Position numbers and translations under genes: made by a program
Shown here: positions 54,319-61,559 of the stretch, piece by piece
Layout of the letters: each line of letters opens with the position of its first letter
Position numbering within the stretch: the stretch's first letter is position 1
Source of the DNA: Hoskinsella mucinilytica
Lineage (GTDB): Bacteria; Bacillota_I; Bacilli_A; Erysipelotrichales; Erysipelotrichaceae
Assembly (NCBI RefSeq): GCF_045223415.1
Contig: NZ_JBEQZJ010000022.1
Location: 6,404-70,403, forward strand
Reading direction: 5' to 3'
DNA length: 64,000 nt
The notes under the pieces: model-generated
The model's input: only the letters and a program-made list of their open reading frames with translations
The model's database searches: none
What the model was told of the DNA's origin: nothing

Positions 54319-56504
54319 TGGATTGGAAACAGGCAGGAAAGAAACTGCTTCATGTTCTGAACATCGTCCTGCTGGCTGCCGTTATCACGATTGCGCTTCT
54401 TGCACTGACAGGCACAGTCGCCCATGCAACAGGACTGGTGGACGATACCATAAATGCCGGCAACCTGTATTCCAAGTACCCACTTTCCAATTATCAGCTA
54501 GACTTCTACGTGGACAATAGCTGGGACTGGCTGCCGTGGAACTGGCTGGATGGCATCGGAAAGTCGGTGCAGTACGGGCTTTACTGTATCACCAACTTTG
54601 TCTGGACTATCAGCTTATATCTAAGCAACGCCACAGGCTACGTGGTGCAGCAAGCCTACAAGCTGGATTTTATCAATGACATGGCAGACAGTATCGGGAA
54701 AAGCATACAGACCCTTGCAGGTGTCAGTCAGAACGGCTTTGGAAGCTCCGGCTTTTACGTGGGCTTCCTGCTGCTGATTATTCTTGTGGTGGGAATCTAC
54801 GTTGCCTACACGGGACTTATCAAACGGGAAACCAGCAAGGCAATCCACGCAGTCATCAACTTTCTGGTGGTGTTCCTCGTATCAAGTGCCTTTATCGCCT
54901 ATGCTCCCGACTACGTGAAGAAAGTCAACGAGTTTTCGAGTGACATCAGCACCGCTTCGCTGGACTTGGGGACAAAAATCATGCTTTCAGACAGTGACAG
55001 CAAGGGCAAGGACAGCGTGGACTTGATACGGGACAGCCTGTTTTCCATACAGGTGCAACAGCCGTGGCTGCTGCTTCAATTCGGCAATTCCAATGCAGAG
55101 GAAATCGGGGCTGACCGTGTGGAAGCTCTGGTATCTGCCAGCCCGACGGACGGGGAAACCAGAGAGGACGTTGTGAAAACGGAAATCGAGGACAGGGACA
55201 ACGACAACATGACGATACCGCAGGTCGTAAACCGATTAGGCATGGTGTTCTTCCTGCTTATCTTCAATCTGGGAATCACGATATTTATTTTTCTGCTTAC
55301 GGCTATGATGATTTTCAGCCAGATACTGTTTATCATCTTCGCCATGTTCCTGCCTGTGAGCTTCCTACTCTCCATGATACCCAGCTTTGAGGGCATGGCA
55401 AAACAGGCAGTCGTCAAGGTGTTCAACACCATTATGACGAGGGCTGGCATCACCTTGGTCGTGACCGTGGCATTTTCCATATCCAGCATGTTCTACAACA
55501 TATCTTCGGACTACCCGTTTTTTATGGTGGCGTTCTTGCAGATAGTGACGTTTGCAGGCATCTACTTCAAGCTGGGCGACATTATGAGTATGTTCAGCCT
55601 TAACGCTGGGGACAGCCAGAGCATGGGACGCAGGATATTCCGCAGACCATACATGTTCATGCGCCACAGGGCAAGGCGAATGGAACGGCGCATGGTACAG
55701 GCAGTCGGGGCTGGAAGTGCGGCAAGTGCTGTCACAGGTTCTAAATTTTCCAAAGATAAGCCAGCCAGTACCGCTTCCAGTCAGAAACGGACACGGGACA
55801 ACCGAACCGCTTCGTCAATGGGAAGCCGTGCAGGTTCCGCCGTTGGTGCGGTGCTTGACACGAAAAACCGTATCAGGGATAAGGCAGCTTCTGCCAAGCA
55901 GTCCGTCAAGGATATGCCGACACAGGCAGGCTACGCCGTTCACGCTGCAACGGAGAAAGCGAAGGAAAATGTGTCAGACTTCAAGCGTGGCGTGGTGCAG
56001 GAACAGGAAACAAGGCAGTCAGGGCGTGCTGACAAACGAAACCAGCGCAGACAGAGTGTGGCACAGAAGCGTATGGAAATGCAGAAAGCACAGGAAGCAA
56101 GGCGTTCTCAAAAGAAAGCGGACGAATCAGCGACAACAGGAGCTACCCGTCCCCATGAGCGACCAGCAACCACACCAAAGCCAGAAGCAAAGACCGTACA
56201 AAAACCAGAGGATAAAAAACGCCCTGCCGTCACTGCTCCCAAGCAGAGTGCCGCCGTCAAGGAAACACCAGTCAAAGAGCGTCCTGTTACAGCTGGGGCT
56301 TCCATGAAAGCTGCCGACCAGCACGTACAGCGTCAGACCGTCAAGGCTGGGGATAAGTCCCCTGCCACCCAGACACAGGAAACAGGACGGAACCTGAAAA
56401 CGGAACGGACAGTAAAAAACCGGCAGACAAGGCAGGTGCAGCAATCCCAGAGAACCGCCCAGAAACAGACAGCGAATCATAAGAAGAAAGGACGCAGGAA
56501 ATGA
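54318..56504 (+). CDS. Tn916 Orf15-like channel membrane protein (VirB6/TcpH-like)
   Basis: A 728-residue polytopic membrane protein forming part of the mating channel. A signal-like first segment (VLNIVLLAAVITIALLAL) is followed by about seven further spans up to residue 430. Then comes a long Lys/Arg/Gln-rich, low-complexity cytoplasmic tail from about residue 450 to the end, finishing in NHKKKGRRK. The ATG shares one base with the VirB4 stop; a GTG three bases earlier is the alternative start. Confidence 0.9.
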   Translation: MDWKQAGKKLLHVLNIVLLAAVITIALLALTGTVAHATGLVDDTINAGNLYSKYPLSNYQLDFYVDNSWDWLPWNWLDGIGKSVQYGLYCITNFVWTISLYLSNATGYVVQQAYKLDFINDMADSIGKSIQTLAGVSQNGFGSSGFYVGFLLLIILVVGIYVAYTGLIKRETSKAIHAVINFLVVFLVSSAFIAYAPDYVKKVNEFSSDISTASLDLGTKIMLSDSDSKGKDSVDLIRDSLFSIQVQQPWLLLQFGNSNAEEIGADRVEALVSASPTDGETREDVVKTEIEDRDNDNMTIPQVVNRLGMVFFLLIFNLGITIFIFLLTAMMIFSQILFIIFAMFLPVSFLLSMIPSFEGMAKQAVVKVFNTIMTRAGITLVVTVAFSISSMFYNISSDYPFFMVAFLQIVTFAGIYFKLGDIMSMFSLNAGDSQSMGRRIFRRPYMFMRHRARRMERRMVQAVGAGSAASAVTGSKFSKDKPASTASSQKRTRDNRTASSMGSRAGSAVGAVLDTKNRIRDKAASAKQSVKDMPTQAGYAVHAATEKAKENVSDFKRGVVQEQETRQSGRADKRNQRRQSVAQKRMEMQKAQEARRSQKKADESATTGATRPHERPATTPKPEAKTVQKPEDKKRPAVTAPKQSAAVKETPVKERPVTAGASMKAADQHVQRQTVKAGDKSPATQTQETGRNLKTERTVKNRQTRQVQQSQRTAQKQTANHKKKGRRK

Positions 56505-57508
56505 AGATAAGGCATATGGTGATTCTCGGCTGTATCTTTCCTGTGCTGTTCTCCCTCGTCCTGTTCTTCGGTGTATTGATGAGTGCAGAGGATGACGACG
56601 GGGGCGGTGGTACTTCTTCCACTGTTACAGGAATGAACCTTTCGCCCGAAGTCCTCAAACATCATCCGATGGTGGAAAAGTACGCACGGGAATACGGTAT
56701 TGAGGATTATGTGAATTACCTGCTTGCGATTATGCAGGTGGAAAGCGGAGGGACGACGGCTGACGTTATGCAAAGCTCGGAAAGTCTGGGGCTTCCTCCC
56801 AACTCTTTAGATACGGAAAGCTCTATCAAACAAGGCTGTAAGTATTTCTCGGAACTGCTTACTTCTGCCAAAGGACAAGGGATAGAGGACATAAACGCCG
56901 TCATTCAAAGCTACAACTACGGTGGCGGTTATCTTGGCTATGTGGCTGGAAACGGGAGAAAACACAGCTATACACTGGCAGAAAACTTCTCACGTACCCA
57001 TTCGGGTGGTGTGAAAGTGACCTACACGAATCCGATAGCCGTTGCCCGTAACGGGGGCTGGCGGTACAACTACGGAAATATGTTTTATACCGAACTGGTA
57101 AACCAGTACCTAACGGTCACGCACTTTGACGACAAGACGGTACAGGCAGTCATGGACGAAGCATTGAAATATCAGGGCTGGCGGTATGTGTATGGCGGCG
57201 ATAACCCCAACACCAGCTTTGACTGTAGCGGTCTGGTGCAGTGGTGCTACGGCAAGGCTGGCATCCGCCTGCCCCGTGTAGCGCAAGACCAGTACGACGT
57301 GACCCAGCATATACCACTGTCACAAGCAAAGGCTGGTGACTTGGTGTTTTTCCATTCTACCTATAACAGCGGAAGCTATGTAAGCCACGTCGGAATATAT
57401 GTCGGCAACAACCGTATGTATCACGCCGGCGACCCTATCGGCTATGCAGACCTTACAGGTGCCTACTGGCAACAGCACTTAATCGGTGCGGGAAGAATCA
57501 AACAATAA
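56501..57508 (+). CDS. Bifunctional peptidoglycan hydrolase, Tn916 Orf14-like (CwlT type)
   Basis: A 335-residue membrane-anchored or secreted wall hydrolase that opens the peptidoglycan for the mating channel. One N-terminal span (residues 5-28) is followed by a lysozyme-like domain with the catalytic Glu in LAIMQVESGG (near residue 85). The C-terminal NlpC/P60 endopeptidase has Cys in FDCSGLVQWCYG and His in YVSHVGIYVG. Its ATG overlaps the Orf15 TGA. Confidence 0.94.
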   Translation: MKIRHMVILGCIFPVLFSLVLFFGVLMSAEDDDGGGGTSSTVTGMNLSPEVLKHHPMVEKYAREYGIEDYVNYLLAIMQVESGGTTADVMQSSESLGLPPNSLDTESSIKQGCKYFSELLTSAKGQGIEDINAVIQSYNYGGGYLGYVAGNGRKHSYTLAENFSRTHSGGVKVTYTNPIAVARNGGWRYNYGNMFYTELVNQYLTVTHFDDKTVQAVMDEALKYQGWRYVYGGDNPNTSFDCSGLVQWCYGKAGIRLPRVAQDQYDVTQHIPLSQAKAGDLVFFHSTYNSGSYVSHVGIYVGNNRMYHAGDPIGYADLTGAYWQQHLIGAGRIKQ

Positions 57509-57534
57509 AAGCAAAAAAGAAAGGACATACAACA

Positions 57535-58431
57535 ATGTTTAAGAAAAAAGAAAAATCCATCAAAGAAAAAAAGGTGCGTACCGTGAAAGTCGGCACGCAT
57601 AAAAAATCCGTAATTGCCCTGTGGCTGGTGCTGGCTGCAAGCGTCAGCTTCGGGGTGTATAAGAATTTTACGGCAATCGACCGGCACACCACCCATGAAA
57701 AGGAAATCATAGAGCTACGGCTCAATGATACCAACGGGATTGAGAATTTCGTGAAGAACTTCGCAAAATCCTATTACACATGGGACAACAGCAAGGAAGC
57801 CATAGAAAAGCGCACTGCTTCTATCAATGCGTATCTGACAAAGGCATTGCAGGACTTGAATGTGGACACGATTCGGACGGATATACCGACCAGCTCCACG
57901 GTCAGTGACGTGCAGATATGGAACGTGGCACAGTCTGGGGAGAACGAGTTTACGGCTGCCTACGAAGTAGATCAGCAGATAAAGGAGGGCGTCCAGACGA
58001 GAGCGGTCAGTGCGACCTATACCGTGACTGTCCATGTGGACGCAGACAGAAACATGGTTATCACGAAGAACCCGACCCTTGCCCCGACATACCAGAAATC
58101 AGCTTTTGAACCAAAGACACAGGAAGCAGATGCAAGCGTGGACGCTGAAACCATGCAGGACGCAGCGGCATTTCTGGAAACCTTTTTCAAGCTCTACCCT
58201 ACGGCTACCGAAAAGGAACTTGCTTATTATGTACAGGGAAATGTATTAGAACCGATAAACGGCGATTACCTTTTTGCAGAGCTTATCGAGCCTGTCTATA
58301 CGGCGGCAGATGGAAAAGTCAAGGTCACGCTGTCAGTCAGGTATCTGGATAACAGCACCAAGGCAGCACAGATTTCACAGTATGACCTTATCCTCTCTAA
58401 AGAGGGGGACAACTGGAAAATCACAGGCTGA
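57535..58431 (+). CDS. Tn916 Orf13-like conjugal transfer protein (TcpC)
   Basis: A 298-residue bitopic membrane protein. A very basic N terminus (KKKEKSIKEKKVRTVKVGTHKK) precedes one span (SVIALWLVLAASVSFGVY). Two extracytoplasmic NTF2-like domains follow, the first around SYYTWDNSKEAIEKR and the second around FLETFFKLYPTATEKEL. TcpC localises to the channel and binds other transfer proteins. It is the last gene before the operon terminator. Confidence 0.92.
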   Translation: MFKKKEKSIKEKKVRTVKVGTHKKSVIALWLVLAASVSFGVYKNFTAIDRHTTHEKEIIELRLNDTNGIENFVKNFAKSYYTWDNSKEAIEKRTASINAYLTKALQDLNVDTIRTDIPTSSTVSDVQIWNVAQSGENEFTAAYEVDQQIKEGVQTRAVSATYTVTVHVDADRNMVITKNPTLAPTYQKSAFEPKTQEADASVDAETMQDAAAFLETFFKLYPTATEKELAYYVQGNVLEPINGDYLFAELIEPVYTAADGKVKVTLSVRYLDNSTKAAQISQYDLILSKEGDNWKITG

Positions 58432-58435
58432 CATC

Positions 58436-58487
58436 AAGGGAGTGTGTCACTTACAGCAAAGACATGAGCGGCACACTCCCCTTTTTC
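58436..58487 (+). terminator. Terminator of the ICE transfer operon
   Basis: Stem GGGAGTGTG (58438-58446) / CACACTCCC (58472-58480) followed by CTTTTTC, directly after the TcpC stop codon. Confidence 0.85.
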
Positions 58488-58523
58488 ATCGTCAGATTCA
58501 CTTTTCCTAAGCAAAAAAAGAAA

Positions 58524-58552
58524 TTGTCTGTACCTGTAAAAAATGATATACT
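58524..58552 (+). promoter_or_regulatory. Promoter of the LytTR response-regulator gene
   Basis: TTGTCT, 17-base spacer, TATACT, ending 44 bases before the chosen ATG. Confidence 0.65.
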
Positions 58553-58596
58553 TTCACCAAGAAACAGCAATATTTCTTAGAAAGGCGGTGAAGCAG

Positions 58597-59316
58597 ATGT
58601 ACCGTATTGCAATCTGTGACGATGATGAAACATTCCTGCACCATTTAAGCCGGAAAACAGAAGAAATCCTGTCAGAAAACGCACTTATACGCGGCACAGA
58701 TTTTGAAATAGAATCCTTCTGTGAAGCCGCACCCATAGAGCGCAGGATTTTGGAAAATGAAACTGCCTTCCAGCTTCTGCTGCTGGACATTGAGCTTTCC
58801 ACGGAAAACGGGATGGCGCTTGCAAAGACGCTGCGCAAGCATCAGGTGACATGCAGCATCATCTATATCACGTCCCACCGTGACTACGTGTTTGACTGCT
58901 TCGATACACAGCCCCTGTGGTATCTGCTGAAACCGGTGGATTTTGAGAAGTTCAGGGATATCCTGTTATCCGATTACCGCCGAAACTATGCGGATGCAAG
59001 GCTTGTCCTTAAGATAGAGGGCAGACTGATTTCGATACCCTATGCCGATATCTACGCACTGGAAGCCACACAGCATCTTACAAGGATATGGCTTAAAGAT
59101 GGCTGCCGTGACTGGAACGGCGCATTGTCCGCATTGAAGCCGCAGCTTCCGACGTTCAGCTTCTGCCAGTCCCATAACAGCTATATCCTCAATTTAAGCC
59201 ATGTGAAAGAGATACAGTCCGCAGATGCCCTCATGGATGATGGCAGGACATTCCCCATCAGCCGCCGCTATCACGACCAGACATTAGACAGATATTTCGC
59301 CTTTTTGAAACTTTGA
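58597..59316 (+). CDS. AgrA-like response regulator (receiver plus LytTR domain)
   Basis: A 239-residue cytoplasmic regulator. The receiver domain has the acidic pocket CDDDE (residues 7-11), the phosphoacceptor Asp64 in LLLDIELSTENG and the switch Lys in LLKPVDF. The C-terminal LytTR DNA-binding domain (ISIPYADIYALEATQHLTRI, FCQSHNSYILNLSHVKEI) binds direct repeats of about nine bases. The frame is open upstream, but AAAGGCGG eight to ten bases before the ATG at 58597 fits best. It is convergent with the histidine kinase gene, an unusual arrangement for a cognate pair. Confidence 0.9.
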   Translation: MYRIAICDDDETFLHHLSRKTEEILSENALIRGTDFEIESFCEAAPIERRILENETAFQLLLLDIELSTENGMALAKTLRKHQVTCSIIYITSHRDYVFDCFDTQPLWYLLKPVDFEKFRDILLSDYRRNYADARLVLKIEGRLISIPYADIYALEATQHLTRIWLKDGCRDWNGALSALKPQLPTFSFCQSHNSYILNLSHVKEIQSADALMDDGRTFPISRRYHDQTLDRYFAFLKL

Positions 59317-59324
59317 CTTGCATA

Positions 59325-59370
59325 TAAAAAACGCTGCTCTTTCCGTAATGGAAAAAAGACAGCGTTTTTC
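59325..59370. terminator. Bidirectional terminator between response regulator and kinase
   Basis: Stem AAAAAACGCTG / CAGCGTTTTT with A and T tracts on both sides, between two convergent genes. Confidence 0.85.
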
Positions 59371-61263
59371 TTATTCCTGTTTTTCCGGCATCAGCAGGGC
59401 AGTCCGTACAATGAGTATGCCATGCTCCTGCTTGACTTGCAGCTTGCTGCTGTATTTCTTGGCAACCTCTGACATGGCTTTCATGCCATAGCCATGACCT
59501 GCCCCTTTACTGCTTACCGGCAGCCCTGTTTTTTCATCTTTCAAAAGCGTGCCGGTATAGGGATTGAGCGTTTCCACGAACAGATAACGTCCCCTGACGT
59601 GCATCGTCAATTCGATGTGCGGCTTTTCCCTGTCCAGCTCTGACACAGCTTCTATGGCATTGTCCAGCATATTCATCAGGAGCGTACACAGGTCATTGTC
59701 CGCAACCGTGATACCGGCAGGCACTTCCACATGTAAATCCATCTGGATATCCTGTTTCCTCGCTTTGGCAAGGGAGCGTGACACGATGGCATTGACGACA
59801 GGATGGCTGCATATCTTTACAGGCAGGATGTTTTCTGTTTCCTTTGTCAGTTCTTCCAGATAGTTTTCCAGTCGCTCCTTGTCCCCCTCATGGCTCAAAT
59901 CCAGTAGCATATGAAGATGGCGCAGCATATCATGGCGCATAGTGGCTATCTCCGTGCTGCTTTCCTGCATATTCTGAATATTTTCACTAATCAGCTCATT
60001 TTTTACGGACAGGATGGACAGCTCGCTCTTTGTATCGGCAGCATTTTTTACAGTCAGAACGAAGCTGACAGTACCGCCAAGAATCAGCAGCAGGCTTCCA
60101 CAACGCTGCAAGACCTCATACAACATCCTAACAGGTGAACACAGCATGATGACAAACTCTGCATCAGCGTTCCCTGTCAGTACAAAGCCCAACGCAGCCA
60201 ACAAAATACAGGCAGCCACACTGAAAAATACCGGTGTAAATAAGCGGTAGACCGCATTTCTGTCTTTCCATTCCAAAACAGCAAACACCCCAAGTGCCAG
60301 CAGGGAAACATACAGCAGGGCATCATAGGAATAACTGGAAAGAAAGGCAAACATCGAAAATCCAGCAATCAGATGAAATAAAACGGATAACCCCAGCGGT
60401 ATCAGCACAAAAGGCGCATACCATTTTTTCCAGCGTTTCATCTGCGTAAACATATACAGAAGCGGCATACCCAGTGACAGGGGAATCAAAAGCTGTGAAG
60501 GTATGAATTTCAATGAAAAATGGGTGCTGAAATAAAACTCATAATTCAGCAGGACACGCAGCGACTGAATCAGTGCCGCAGCGGCAAGCAGCAGGATGGA
60601 ACTGGATTTCTGCCCATGATACCAGTTATAGAAGAACAGTCCTAAAAGCAATACGGCAGCCGCCATATAAGCCGTGGCAGGCATGGCAAGCCCATTCGCA
60701 TCACTGACGGTCTGCTGTGTCTGGATATCCTGACTTGACAGCCGCACCATCGGCATACCCCGATATTCCTCATCTGCATGATAAGCAAGCGCAATCGTCA
60801 GTGTCTTATCGCTATAGCCGGTTGGCAGTGACAGCCGCACATATTCCTGCTCCCCCTGCAAGCCTTTATATTCTCTGGAAAATTTCACAGAGCCGATACG
60901 GTTGTCAAGGCTTGGGTCAACGGTATAGAGAAGCTCCCCATCCAGAAAGACACTCTGCTGCCAAGTCACTCCATCCAGTTCCAGTATGGTATATCCGTCC
61001 CGTTCCATCTGCTTATCCAAAGTCCGTGACAGATAGAACGTTTCACCTGTACTGTCAAACAGCTCCTGTACCGTCTTATCCTTTCTTGTATCATGTTCCA
61101 ATGTATAGATTTCCCATCCCTTCGCATCCTCAAACACAGGCGTTAAGAATAATTTCTCTGCATCTGTAGCTGTATAGGAAGAAAGAAAGGACACGACCAA
61201 AAGCACGATAACGGCATAGAGGGGAAGCAGCCCTGCTTTCCAGTTTAATTTTATCTTATCCAA
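59371..61263 (-). CDS. GHKL sensor histidine kinase with large extracellular and seven-span sensor region
   Basis: A 630-residue kinase. The first span (LLPLYAVIVLLVVSFLSS) is followed by about 190 extracellular residues. About seven spans (residues 200-400), in a 7TMR-DISM-like layout, lead to the cytoplasmic part. The phosphorylated His lies in IATMRHDMLRHLHMLLDL. The ATP-binding N box is LCTLLMNMLDNAIEAV and the G box is KGAGHGYGMKAM. The frame is open to 61302, but AGGAGG sits seven bases before a TTG at 61263, which I choose. It probably phosphorylates the convergent AgrA-like regulator. No peptide pheromone gene is visible nearby. Confidence 0.9.
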   Translation of the reverse strand: MDKIKLNWKAGLLPLYAVIVLLVVSFLSSYTATDAEKLFLTPVFEDAKGWEIYTLEHDTRKDKTVQELFDSTGETFYLSRTLDKQMERDGYTILELDGVTWQQSVFLDGELLYTVDPSLDNRIGSVKFSREYKGLQGEQEYVRLSLPTGYSDKTLTIALAYHADEEYRGMPMVRLSSQDIQTQQTVSDANGLAMPATAYMAAAVLLLGLFFYNWYHGQKSSSILLLAAAALIQSLRVLLNYEFYFSTHFSLKFIPSQLLIPLSLGMPLLYMFTQMKRWKKWYAPFVLIPLGLSVLFHLIAGFSMFAFLSSYSYDALLYVSLLALGVFAVLEWKDRNAVYRLFTPVFFSVAACILLAALGFVLTGNADAEFVIMLCSPVRMLYEVLQRCGSLLLILGGTVSFVLTVKNAADTKSELSILSVKNELISENIQNMQESSTEIATMRHDMLRHLHMLLDLSHEGDKERLENYLEELTKETENILPVKICSHPVVNAIVSRSLAKARKQDIQMDLHVEVPAGITVADNDLCTLLMNMLDNAIEAVSELDREKPHIELTMHVRGRYLFVETLNPYTGTLLKDEKTGLPVSSKGAGHGYGMKAMSEVAKKYSSKLQVKQEHGILIVRTALLMPEKQE

Positions 61264-61381
61264 AAAGACACCTCCTTTCCTGCACCCATACGGGTATGAC
61301 ATGCCCCTTGGGTGAACGTGCTACGCACGATATAATACAAGGATAACAGTAACATAAGGGTGAAATCAAGGAAATTTCTTA

Positions 61382-61411
61382 CCAGTTAGGAAGAATATCC
61401 TACCAGATAGG
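61382..61411 (+). promoter_or_regulatory. AgrA/LytTR-type direct repeat upstream of the LRR gene
   Basis: Two nine-base repeats, CCAGTTAGG (61382-61390) and CCAGATAGG (61403-61411), are separated by exactly 12 bases. Repeat length, spacing and the CAGTTAGG core match sites bound by AgrA-type LytTR regulators. They lie about 150 bases before the LRR start codon, in the gap shared with the divergent kinase gene. The likely binding protein is the LytTR regulator at 58597-59316. Confidence 0.7.
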
Positions 61412-61559
61412 AATACCCCCTTTTTTTATGGGTGATTTTTTTGTTAGGATAGACTTATAGAAGTGTACACTATCGCCTATTTGTCCAGCTGATATTACAT
61501 AGTGAAATGAAACTGATGTCAAAGGCAAATGTACCGGAAAGAGAGGAACAAATAAACAT

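Noticed and set aside
59615..61169. Plus-strand open frames opposite the histidine kinase
   Set aside because: The kinase frame has all expected motifs; the opposite frames lack start signals and recognisable domains.
58597..61263. Complete agr-type quorum-sensing system
   Set aside because: The regulator is AgrA-like, but no AgrB-like protease or AgrD-like peptide gene is present in the window and the kinase sensor region is not a typical AgrC.
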